Source of the DNA: Flavobacterium endoglycinae
GTDB lineage: Bacteria; Bacteroidota; Bacteroidia; Flavobacteriales; Flavobacteriaceae
DNA: 64,000 bases
Direction of reading: 5' to 3'
Assembly (NCBI RefSeq): GCF_017352115.1
Contig: NZ_CP071448.1
Span: forward strand, 3,247,001-3,311,000
Positions 53,235 through 60,486 of this stretch are shown piece by piece. The notes under the pieces are model-generated. The model saw only the letters and a program-made list of their open reading frames with translations, searched no databases and was not told the DNA's origin. Within the stretch, counting starts at the first letter, position 1, and each line of letters starts with the position of its first letter. Made by a program: the position numbers and the translations under genes.

Positions 53235-54371
53235 TTATATAATTATTGGAATAGGTTTTTTGTTTCTAATGATAACTCTCACCAAAACAAAACCACTTGT
53301 AATAATCATTGGCAGCACAATAAAAAAGTGCGCTTTATTAATCATAAACAAGCTGTACACAATTAAGAACATTAAGTGTAATACGGCGAATCTGTAAGTC
53401 CATTTTTTGTTCTTTATAAGAGAAAGAATAATTAAAATCAACAATAACGGACTAAATAAAAGTACGTTGTAATTCATCGCCAGTTCTTGGTGGAAAGAAT
53501 AAAATCCAACTCCAACAAAAAAGAATCCCATTAAAGATAAAATCAAAAGATAGATTTTATCTACGATTTTGTTATGTGCCAAAACTACAAATCCTAAGAT
53601 AAAAAGATACGTATAAATATTATTCCAAAATGATGTTGGGGTTTCTTTTTCAAAACTTAATAATGTTTTGCTTTCTCCTGCTAAAAGATGGCCTTGAAAA
53701 GTGGTTTCTTCTAAACTTTTCTTCAATTCAAAAGGCAGAAAAATTCGAGTTCCCATTTGGTCAACTTTAGTTCCGAAAATAATACTCGTTCCTAACTGAT
53801 CGTAAAAATGACCTTTAAAATACGGAAATAAAATAGAGCGATAGGTTTTGTCAGTATCCACAGTTTTTACAATTACATTTCCGTTTAAAGTCGAATTAAT
53901 CACATCAACAACCATTGAAGTACAATTTTTGTCAATGAATTTATAAGTGTAATAACGTTCTTCAGATAAAAGAACAGCATTTAATTTATCAAAAAGCTTC
54001 TGTTTTAAATCTTGGGAAAGAAGCAATTCCTGTTCAAAAACACTTCTTTTTTCAGAAGTATAATCATTTATAAAATCGGCAAAAGAATGAACAACTACAA
54101 AATATTGTAAGTCGCCTTTTGCAAATTTGGCAACAAAATTTGGTGTGCTGAAATCAAATGCGCCATAATTATAAACAACGTCAAGATTATTAATAGGATC
54201 AGCTACGCGAATAGCAGTGTGTCCAAAATAAGAATACGTTTCATTACCTAATCCGCAGGTTATTACACTGATTTTAGCATATTTTGATAAAGGAATACTT
54301 TGACTGAAACCCAGCGTAAAACTTAGTAATAGTAAACAAAAAAGTGTTTTTTGTAAAATGACTTTTTTCAT
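53235..54371 (-). CDS. DUF4105 domain membrane protein
   Basis: 378 residues. A signal peptide is clear (VILQKTLFCLLLLSFTLGFSQ, shown in part: LFCLLLLSFTLGFSQ). The soluble domain has a YFGHTAIRV segment with His51 and a KNCTSMVVD segment with Cys150, an arrangement like the His and Cys of NlpC/P60- and LRAT-type folds. From about residue 240 there are five hydrophobic segments, so the enzyme domain faces the periplasm. DUF4105 proteins are common in Bacteroidota. A role in lipoprotein maturation has been proposed for family members as far as I recall, but I cannot confirm it here. It follows the PorV/PorQ-family gene by 36 bases on the same strand and is probably co-transcribed. Confidence 0.8.
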   Translation of the reverse strand: MKKVILQKTLFCLLLLSFTLGFSQSIPLSKYAKISVITCGLGNETYSYFGHTAIRVADPINNLDVVYNYGAFDFSTPNFVAKFAKGDLQYFVVVHSFADFINDYTSEKRSVFEQELLLSQDLKQKLFDKLNAVLLSEERYYTYKFIDKNCTSMVVDVINSTLNGNVIVKTVDTDKTYRSILFPYFKGHFYDQLGTSIIFGTKVDQMGTRIFLPFELKKSLEETTFQGHLLAGESKTLLSFEKETPTSFWNNIYTYLFILGFVVLAHNKIVDKIYLLILSLMGFFFVGVGFYSFHQELAMNYNVLLFSPLLLILIILSLIKNKKWTYRFAVLHLMFLIVYSLFMINKAHFFIVLPMIITSGFVLVRVIIRNKKPIPIII

Positions 54372-54407
54372 AATTTGAAATTTTGAAGTGTAACGCTTCT
54401 GTAATTA

Positions 54408-55475
54408 TTATCTAAAAATACCCAAATCGACTTTTATCGAAAAAATATTCGAATACAAAGCCGCACTTTGGTTTCCTAAATCTGTTAAAGCATAATCAAC
54501 CTGAATGCCTTTGTATTTAAAACCTAATCCAATATTAGGCTGAAAACTCAATTTCTCGGTATTGTCGAGCTGCATTACATTTTGAAAATTTCCGGCGCCT
54601 GCTCTTAAAAATACCAGATCAGTATAGCCAAATTCAAAGCCAATGGCAGGATCTATGCTTACGACTTTAGACGAAATAATATCATTAGTCTGTTCAAAAC
54701 GCATATTTAAATTGGACGCTGCTAAAAGACTATAATCGTTGTGGAATTCAAATTTTCTAGAAACTCCCAGTTGTGCTTTTGGCAATGTAATTTCGGTGCT
54801 TTCAGGTAATTCGTTGTTTTCTACCGGAATAGCATTCGCAATCTTTGCATATTCTTCTTCATCAATATTCCAAACATTATACGTTGTAGTAATATCTCGA
54901 AGCATTAATCCGAATTTCCAGTCATTGTGATCGAATTGAAGTCCAACATCAAAACCAAATCCCCATGAATTGGCAAATTTACCAATAACCCTGCGGATAA
55001 TTTTTGCGTTTACTCCGTATTGAAATCCTTCTATTGGCAGTTTTCTGGCGTATGAAAAAGTAAAACCGTAATCAGCTGTCGAAAACAATCGGATTCGGGT
55101 GTAATCAATATTTCCTTGATTGTCGATTAACTGTGTTGTATCCATGATGTCATCGACACCAAAACGAATCATCGAAATTCCCCAAGCGCTTCGATCGTCA
55201 ATTGGACTTGCATAGCCTATAAAATCATATTGGGCAATATTGGCAAAATAACTGGCATGCATTAACGAAAGCTGATGGTCTTCAAGATTGGTCAAACCAG
55301 CGGGATTCCAATAAACAGAATTAACATCGTTTGTAGAAGCAGTAACAGCGCTCGACATTCCTAATGCAGCTGCATCGACACCAATATTCATAAACTCATT
55401 CGAGTATTTTCGAACAGTTTGTGCGTACTGTGCAGTAAAAATCAAAAATAACGAAAACGCTAAAAGTTTCTTCAA
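54408..55475 (-). CDS. PorV/PorQ-family outer-membrane beta-barrel protein
   Basis: 355 residues. Signal peptide (MKKLLAFSLFLIFTAQYAQT), then YSNEFMNIGVDAAALGMSSA and AVTASTNDVNSVYWNPAGLT near residue 45, which is the family's N-terminal hallmark shared by PorV and related FadL-like barrels. The rest alternates hydrophobic and polar residues as in a transmembrane beta-barrel and ends with aromatic/Phe residues. PorV and PorQ serve the type IX secretion system; other members of this family have unknown roles, and this gene is not beside other T9SS genes, so it may not be PorV itself. A palindrome lies in its leader. Confidence 0.8.
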   Translation of the reverse strand: MKKLLAFSLFLIFTAQYAQTVRKYSNEFMNIGVDAAALGMSSAVTASTNDVNSVYWNPAGLTNLEDHQLSLMHASYFANIAQYDFIGYASPIDDRSAWGISMIRFGVDDIMDTTQLIDNQGNIDYTRIRLFSTADYGFTFSYARKLPIEGFQYGVNAKIIRRVIGKFANSWGFGFDVGLQFDHNDWKFGLMLRDITTTYNVWNIDEEEYAKIANAIPVENNELPESTEITLPKAQLGVSRKFEFHNDYSLLAASNLNMRFEQTNDIISSKVVSIDPAIGFEFGYTDLVFLRAGAGNFQNVMQLDNTEKLSFQPNIGLGFKYKGIQVDYALTDLGNQSAALYSNIFSIKVDLGIFR

Positions 55476-55489
55476 AAGTTAGTTTTTTG

Positions 55490-55503
55490 CAGACTAAAGT
55501 CTG
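55490..55503. promoter_or_regulatory. Palindrome upstream of the PorV/PorQ-family gene
   Basis: Perfect dyad CAGACT-AA-AGTCTG, 14 bases before the ATG on the minus strand. A TATTTTTG box (minus strand, 55526 to 55519) matches TAnnTTTG 15 bases further upstream, which would place this dyad just after the start of transcription, as expected for an operator or a short leader hairpin. Confidence 0.45.
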
Positions 55504-55518
55504 TTTTTAAAATTCCAT

Positions 55519-55526
55519 CAAAAATA
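55519..55526 (-). promoter_or_regulatory. -7 promoter element for the PorV/PorQ-DUF4105 genes
   Basis: Read on the minus strand, TATTTTTG matches TAnnTTTG and lies about 44 bases from the start codon. No clear TTG box stands upstream at 17-23 bases, so it is a partial match. No promoter of similar quality was found for pssA in the rest of this 241-base divergent gap (55476-55716), which is otherwise A+T-rich and empty. Confidence 0.4.
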
Positions 55527-55716
55527 TAATATTTTACTCATCTAATTCTTCCTTTTAATAAATATTGCGAAAGTTTAATACTAAAATCAATTAACCAGTA
55601 ACTTATAATCCAGATGTAAATAATTTATGTGCTAGTGCAAACTATTTATACGATTTGTGTAAATGTCATCATATTTTATGCGAAATTTGTCATTCATAAT
55701 TTATCAAAATCAAACC

Positions 55717-56427
55717 ATGAATATCAAAAAACACATTCCAAACCTAATTACATTAATCAATCTTTTTTGTGGCTGTGTAGCTATTGTTTTTATTTCAAAA
55801 GCCGATTATGAAATGGCTTTTTATATGGTTTGTCTTGGGATTTTCTTTGATTTTTTTGATGGTTTTTTCGCCCGATTATTTAAAGTTTCCAGTCCGCTTG
55901 GGCTTCAGTTAGATTCTTTGGCCGATATGGTAACAAGTGGTGTTGCTCCAGGGTATGTAATGTATACCATGTTTACTAACAGTGCACACGAATTAGGAAC
56001 AAATGATTTTATTCCATTTTTAGGATTCATCGTTACATTGGGATCTTGTTATCGTCTGGCAAATTTTAATATCGATACACGTCAGACCGATTCTTTTATT
56101 GGGTTGCCAACACCTGCTAATTCTCTCTTTATATTGAGTCTTCCTTTGGTTTTAAAGTTTTCAGATTCGTTAATGCTTCTGGAAATCTTAACCAATCAAT
56201 GGATTTTATTAGTAATTACATTATGCAGTGCTTTTGTTTTAAATGCTGAAATTCCGCTTTTTGCATTAAAAATTAAAAAGTTCAATGTGAAAGATAATGT
56301 GCTTCAGATTGTGTTTTTAGCCATTTCTTTTGTTTTGCTTTTACTATTTCATTTTGGGGCCGTTCCTCTAATAATTATTTTTTATGTATTGTTGTCTATC
56401 ATAAACAATATGTTTCTGAAAAAGTAG
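55717..56427 (+). CDS. pssA: CDP-diacylglycerol-serine O-phosphatidyltransferase
   Basis: Membrane enzyme of 236 residues from the ATG at 55717, making phosphatidylserine from CDP-diacylglycerol and serine for phosphatidylethanolamine synthesis. The CDP-alcohol phosphotransferase motif is complete: DGFFAR, then Gly, then two aspartates in LGLQLDSLADM. The N-terminus IKKHIPNLITLINLFCGCVA and several hydrophobic helices fit PssA. The reading from 55663 adds 18 residues without family similarity, so I use the inner start. The GH25 gene follows after 12 bases. Confidence 0.92.
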   Translation: MNIKKHIPNLITLINLFCGCVAIVFISKADYEMAFYMVCLGIFFDFFDGFFARLFKVSSPLGLQLDSLADMVTSGVAPGYVMYTMFTNSAHELGTNDFIPFLGFIVTLGSCYRLANFNIDTRQTDSFIGLPTPANSLFILSLPLVLKFSDSLMLLEILTNQWILLVITLCSAFVLNAEIPLFALKIKKFNVKDNVLQIVFLAISFVLLLLFHFGAVPLIIIFYVLLSIINNMFLKK

Positions 56428-56439
56428 TTTTTTAATCCA

Positions 56440-57294
56440 ATGGCAAGAAAAACCACAAGACGAACTTCTTATTCCCGAAAACCACAGTCGAGATCTTTTT
56501 TCAGTAAAGTGATCCGCTTTATTGTATTTTCATTATTATTAGTGGCTTTCATTGGAACGATTTATCATTATCGCGCCGGACTGGCTTATTATCTCGGATT
56601 TAAAACGAATAAAGTTTTAGATGAAAATGAGGTTGATAAACATCTTTCGGATGTTCGAAATATTCGCGTACTTGAAAATCATAAAGGAAAAGTAGTTGGA
56701 ATTGACGTGTCTGAATTTCAAGGAAAAGTAGATTGGGATGAAGTAGAAATTCTGGACGAAAAATATCCAGTTCAATTTGTCTTTATTCGTGCTACGGCCG
56801 GAAATGATCGTGTAGACCGACAATTTAAACGTAATTGGGAAGGAGCGAAGGAAAATAAAATCATACGCGGTGCTTATCATTATTACCGTCCAAACGAAAA
56901 TTCAATAGAACAAGCCGATCTTTTTATTAAAACGGTAAAACTTAGAAAAGGAGATCTTCCGCCAGTTTTAGATATTGAAAAATTACCCAAAAATCAGTCT
57001 TTAGACAGTTTGAAAAAAGGATTAAAACGCTGGCTGACCAAAGTCGAAAAACATTACCAGGTTCGTCCGATTATTTATTCAGGAGAAAGATATTATTCAG
57101 ATTTCTTAAAAGAAGAATTTGGGGAATATTTATTCTGGATTGCCAATTATAACTTCTACAGAGAAAAAATCGAAGATGATTGGCTTTTTTGGCAGTTTAC
57201 AGAAAAAGCATCTCTGCCGGGAATTAAACATCGTGTAGATGTGAATATTTATAATGGAGATATAGAACAGCTGCAGTTTATTACTGTAGAGTAG
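56440..57294 (+). CDS. GH25-family lysozyme-like protein, membrane anchored
   Basis: 284 residues. A basic N-terminus (TTRRTSYSRKPQSR) is followed by one membrane segment near residues 24-42, so the domain faces the periplasm. The catalytic domain starts with GIDVSEFQGKVDWDEV near residue 87; FVFIRATAGNDRVDRQF, GAYHYYRPNENSIEQA, PVLDIEKLP (the Asp/Glu of the DxE active site) and FWQFTEKASLPGI follow. GH25 enzymes cut the MurNAc-GlcNAc bond of peptidoglycan. The gene follows pssA by 12 bases. Either a peptidoglycan remodelling enzyme or a related hydrolase. Confidence 0.9.
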   Translation: MARKTTRRTSYSRKPQSRSFFSKVIRFIVFSLLLVAFIGTIYHYRAGLAYYLGFKTNKVLDENEVDKHLSDVRNIRVLENHKGKVVGIDVSEFQGKVDWDEVEILDEKYPVQFVFIRATAGNDRVDRQFKRNWEGAKENKIIRGAYHYYRPNENSIEQADLFIKTVKLRKGDLPPVLDIEKLPKNQSLDSLKKGLKRWLTKVEKHYQVRPIIYSGERYYSDFLKEEFGEYLFWIANYNFYREKIEDDWLFWQFTEKASLPGIKHRVDVNIYNGDIEQLQFITVE

Positions 57295-57299
57295 TTTTA

Positions 57300-57374
57300 A
57301 GTCGCAGTCTCAGTGACAGTATTCAGTCTCAGTATTCAGTGCCTACTGCGACTGAAAACTGAGACTGAAATACT
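57300..57374. repeat. Interleaved inverted repeats between GH25 gene and lptB
   Basis: The 80-base gap between two convergent genes holds two arm pairs. AGTCGCAGT (57300-57308) pairs perfectly with ACTGCGACT (57345-57353). A second arm at 57318-57333 pairs with 57358-57374 over 16 bases with one bulged base. The arms interleave (A-B-A'-B'), so a pseudoknot or alternative hairpins are possible. CAGTCTCAGT is also repeated directly (57305-57314 and 57324-57333). It may terminate one or both transcripts. Confidence 0.75.
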
Positions 57375-58115
57375 TTAAAATTCCAATTTTTTCTTACGAA
57401 GCTCAAAGTTTTGACCAAGATACACACGGCGTACCATTTCATCTTCAACCAATTCTTCTGGAACTCCTGCTTTAAGAATCCCGCCTTCGAACATTAAGTA
57501 TGTTTTATCGGTAATTGCTAATGTTTCCTGAACGTTGTGATCTGTAATTAAGATTCCGATGTTTTTATTTTTTAACTGCGCCACAATTCGCTGAATATCC
57601 TCAACCGCAACAGGGTCAACTCCCGCAAAAGGCTCATCTAATAAAATGAATTTTGGGTCGGTTGCTAATGCACGTGCAATTTCAGTACGACGACGTTCAC
57701 CTCCTGAAAGTAAATCGCCTCGGTTGGTACGAATGTGTTCTAAACTGAATTCTTCAATTAAACTTTCCATTTTTGCAATCTGCTCTTCTTTAGAAAGTTT
57801 AGTCAATTGTAAAACACTTAGGATATTATCTTCAATACTTAGTTTTCTAAAAACCGAAGCTTCTTGCGCCAAATAGCCAATTCCTTGCTGTGCACGTTTG
57901 TACATTGGATAATCAGTAATATTCAAATCGTCAAGAAAAATATTTCCCTGATTTGGTTTTACCAATCCTACAATCATGTAAAAAGAAGTTGTTTTTCCAG
58001 CACCATTTGGACCCAAAAGTCCCACAATTTCGCCTTGATTCACTTCCACGGAAATTCCCTTTACAACACTGCGTCCTTTATATGTTTTGATTAAATTATC
58101 GGCTCTTAGCTTCAT
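57375..58115 (-). CDS. lptB: LPS export ABC transporter ATP-binding protein LptB
   Basis: 246 residues, ATPase that drives lipopolysaccharide extraction from the inner membrane with LptF/G and the Lpt bridge. Walker A GLLGPNGAGKTTSFYMIVGL is near residue 33, the Q-loop follows as QGIGYLAQEASVF near residue 80, signature LLSGGERRRTEIARAL near residue 138, and Walker B FILLDEPFAGVDP near residue 155. LITDHNVQETLAITD carries the switch histidine. The LptB-specific residues TTSFYM and DHNV are present, so the call is firm. It is separated by 158 bases from the upstream gene of the same strand. Confidence 0.96.
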   Translation of the reverse strand: MKLRADNLIKTYKGRSVVKGISVEVNQGEIVGLLGPNGAGKTTSFYMIVGLVKPNQGNIFLDDLNITDYPMYKRAQQGIGYLAQEASVFRKLSIEDNILSVLQLTKLSKEEQIAKMESLIEEFSLEHIRTNRGDLLSGGERRRTEIARALATDPKFILLDEPFAGVDPVAVEDIQRIVAQLKNKNIGILITDHNVQETLAITDKTYLMFEGGILKAGVPEELVEDEMVRRVYLGQNFELRKKKLEF

Positions 58116-58121
58116 TTAGTT

Positions 58122-58256
58122 CAATTAGATAATATCTTAAAATTAGATAATGTGTCAATTTGATAATGAGATAATTGTATCTCGTATGGGCAAAATAAGT
58201 GAAAATAAGTCAACAAGATAAATGATTTAACATATTGTCAAGAAATTATCTAATTG
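58122..58256. repeat. Inverted repeat in the gap upstream of lptB
   Basis: CAATTAGATAATATCTT at 58122-58138 and AAGAAATTATCTAATTG at 58240-58256 are inverted copies with one mismatch in 17. The space between them contains more AGATAA/GATAAT units. The whole 158-base gap (58116-58273) is built of such units, and I see no gene or convincing promoter in it. The two arms could form a long stem, or they may be degenerate copies of a dispersed element. Confidence 0.55.
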
Positions 58257-58273
58257 ACTAATTATTTTATTTT

Positions 58274-58627
58274 CTAATTACTTCCCTGTTCTTCAAGAGC
58301 TTCCCAAAATTCATAAGCTCTTCTTAAATGTGGAATTACAATTGTTCCTCCAACCAGAGTTGCGATTCCCATTGCTTCCATCATTTCTTCTTTAGAAACA
58401 CCTTCTTTGTAACTTGTTTCTAAATGATATTTTACACAGTCGTCACATCTTAAAACAGTTGATGCAACTAAACCTAAAAGTTCTTTTGTTTTTACGTCAA
58501 GAGCGCCTTCTGCGTAAGCATTAGTGTCAAGGTTAAAAATTCGCTTTACAATTTTGTTATTGTCAGCAAGTAGTTTTTCGTTCATTTTAGAACGATAGTC
58601 GTTAAATTCTTGAATTATATCAGACAT
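58274..58627 (-). CDS. Carboxymuconolactone decarboxylase/AhpD-like protein
   Basis: 117 residues. RCDDCVKYHLETSYKEG near residue 79 has the CxxC-type pair and following His of the AhpD-like fold, and GVSKEEMMEAMGIATLVGGT follows as usual. The family includes alkylhydroperoxidase AhpD and many uncharacterised small redox proteins. The protein is cytoplasmic. Its start overlaps the tatC stop by 8 bases, so it is in the kdsD-tatC operon. A specific substrate cannot be named. Confidence 0.88.
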   Translation of the reverse strand: MSDIIQEFNDYRSKMNEKLLADNNKIVKRIFNLDTNAYAEGALDVKTKELLGLVASTVLRCDDCVKYHLETSYKEGVSKEEMMEAMGIATLVGGTIVIPHLRRAYEFWEALEEQGSN

Positions 58628-59435
58628 TTTCTTTTAATTTATTTTTATAAACAATCTTCGAAATCAAAATACTGACTTCGTAGATAATTAACATTGGGAT
58701 TGCTACAATAGTTTGGCTTACAACATCTGGTGGTGTTACAATTGCGGCAATGATTAAAATGATTACAACCGCATATTTCCAGTACTTTCTTAAAAACTCA
58801 GGAGTTACTAATCCTAATTTGGTTAAGAAATAAATGGCAATTGGTAGTTCAAAGAAGATAGCACTTCCTAAAATACTTGTTTTTACCATTCCCATGTAGG
58901 ATTCGAGTGTGAATTGGTTTTTTACGACATCACTCACAGAGAAAGTGGCAACGAAGTTTACCGACATCGGAATTACTACAAAATACCCAAAAATTACTCC
59001 TAAAAAGAAAAGCAAAGAAGAAACGAAAATGAATAATTTAGCATTTTTTCTTTCTTTCTCATAAAGTGCCGGACTGATAAATTTCCAGATTTCCCATAAA
59101 ATATAGGGGAAACTCAAGATGAAACCTGCCAAAAGACACATCCATACGAAAATATTTACCTGACCTTCCATTTCAGTATTCTGAATGATGAAATTCAGTT
59201 CGGTAATACAAATGCTGTCAGCAAATCCTAACTGATGTGATAAATCACAAAACCAAACATACGTAAAGAATGTTGGTCGAATAGGACCTAAAATAATTTG
59301 ATCAAATAAATAATCACTAATAAAATACGTAACAAATGCCATAATGCATGTTGCAAGTGTACTTCTAACCAATAACCATCTTAATTCTTCAAGATGATCC
59401 AAAAATGACATCTCGCCAAGGTTTTTCTTTGCCAT
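58620..59435 (-). CDS. tatC: Sec-independent protein translocase TatC
   Basis: 271-residue membrane protein that recognises twin-arginine signal peptides. GEMSFLDHLEELRWLLVRS at the N-terminus has the conserved HLEELR. Then about six hydrophobic segments follow. FISPALYEKERKNAKLF near residue 130 is the TatC periplasmic/cytoplasmic loop with conserved Pro and Glu-Arg, and PEFLRKYWKYAVV near residue 208 is also typical. Coupled to kdsD through TAATG. TatA/B partners are not in the window. Confidence 0.95.
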   Translation of the reverse strand: MAKKNLGEMSFLDHLEELRWLLVRSTLATCIMAFVTYFISDYLFDQIILGPIRPTFFTYVWFCDLSHQLGFADSICITELNFIIQNTEMEGQVNIFVWMCLLAGFILSFPYILWEIWKFISPALYEKERKNAKLFIFVSSLLFFLGVIFGYFVVIPMSVNFVATFSVSDVVKNQFTLESYMGMVKTSILGSAIFFELPIAIYFLTKLGLVTPEFLRKYWKYAVVIILIIAAIVTPPDVVSQTIVAIPMLIIYEVSILISKIVYKNKLKENV

Positions 59436-60400
59436 TATACGATTCCTTCTTTTAAAATGTCATGTAAATGTAAAACTCCTTTATATTCTCCTTCGTCAGC
59501 AACAATAAGTTGCGTAATAGAGAAATCTTCTAAAATATTTAAAGCATCAACCGCCATTGTTTCAGATGAAACCACTTTTGGGTTTTTGCTCATAATGTCT
59601 TTTGCTGTTAAATCAGCAATAGTATCGCGATCGTTCAGCATTCTTCTAATGTCTCCATCAGTAATAATACCTACGATTTTATTGTCTTCAATTACTGCAG
59701 TAACGCCTAATCGTTTTTCTGAAATTTCAAAAATTGCTTTTTTGATAGAAGTTTCAGGTGTTACCATTGGTTTTAATGAATGCTCAATCATGTCTTTTAC
59801 ACGAAGCAATAGTTTTTTTCCTAAAGCGCCTCCCGGATGATAAACGGCAAAATCTTCGGGTTTAAAATCACGCATTTCCATTAGGCAGACTGCAAGTGCA
59901 TCTCCCATAACAAGTTGAGCGGTAGTACTGTTCGTTGGTGCCAGATTAATGGGACAGGCTTCCATGTCGACAGTAGTATTTAAAACATAATCAGAACCTT
60001 TTGCCAGAAACGAAGTAATGTTTCCAGTCATTCCAATTAGAGTATTTCCAAAGCGTTTTAATAACGGAACCAAAACTTTAATTTCGGGACTGTTACCGCT
60101 TTTTGAGATGCAGATGATGATGTCTTCGTTTTGAATCATTCCCAAGTCACCATGAATCGCTTCTGAAGCATGAAGAAACATGGATGGAGTTCCGGTTGAA
60201 TTAAAAGTGGCAACCATTTTTTGAGCAATGATGGCACTTTTTCCTATTCCTGTAACGATTAAACGACCTTTGGTTTCATAAATACGCTGTACGGCTTCGA
60301 AGAAATTTTCGTCCAGAAAATCAATTAACTTTGTAATTGCTTCACTTTCAGAGAGTATTGTTTTTTTGGCGATTGCCAGTATATTTTCTTTTGTAATCAA
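59435..60400 (-). CDS. kdsD: Arabinose-5-phosphate isomerase KdsD/KpsF
   Basis: 321 residues from a TTG codon at 60400, converting ribulose-5-phosphate to arabinose-5-phosphate for Kdo synthesis. The SIS domain has GRLIVTGIGKSAIIAQKMVA and FLHASEAIHGDLGMIQ, then ICISKSGNSPEIKVL. Two CBS domains follow (from about residue 205). The ATG at 60496 would overlap recQ and adds 32 residues without family similarity, so I prefer ITKENIL with TTG. No Kdo-8-phosphate synthase gene is nearby. Part of the kdsD-tatC-ahpD operon. Confidence 0.92.
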   Translation of the reverse strand: MITKENILAIAKKTILSESEAITKLIDFLDENFFEAVQRIYETKGRLIVTGIGKSAIIAQKMVATFNSTGTPSMFLHASEAIHGDLGMIQNEDIIICISKSGNSPEIKVLVPLLKRFGNTLIGMTGNITSFLAKGSDYVLNTTVDMEACPINLAPTNSTTAQLVMGDALAVCLMEMRDFKPEDFAVYHPGGALGKKLLLRVKDMIEHSLKPMVTPETSIKKAIFEISEKRLGVTAVIEDNKIVGIITDGDIRRMLNDRDTIADLTAKDIMSKNPKVVSSETMAVDALNILEDFSITQLIVADEGEYKGVLHLHDILKEGIV

Positions 60401-60416
60401 AACAGAATATTTAAAA

Positions 60417-60447
60417 TTTGTATGTATAAAAGAAAGTTGTATCTTTA
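60417..60447 (+). promoter_or_regulatory. Possible recQ promoter
   Basis: TTG at 60418-60420 and TATCTTTA at 60440-60447 are 19 bases apart, one mismatch to TAnnTTTG. The start codon of recQ is 39 bases downstream of the second box. Confidence 0.45.
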
Positions 60448-60454
60448 TGTGTTG

Positions 60455-60462
60455 CAAATTTA
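60455..60462 (-). promoter_or_regulatory. Possible -7 element of kdsD
   Basis: Minus strand reads TAAATTTG followed by CA, a perfect TAnnTTTGCA-type box, about 55 bases before the TTG start of kdsD at 60400. No upstream TTG at the normal distance. It lies within 15 bases of the recQ box on the other strand, so the two promoters would overlap. Confidence 0.4.
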
Positions 60463-60486
60463 TACAAAATACCATTAATATAAAGA

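Noticed and set aside
57646..58094. Plus-strand frames over lptB
   Set aside because: They are antisense shadows of a clearly conserved ATPase gene.
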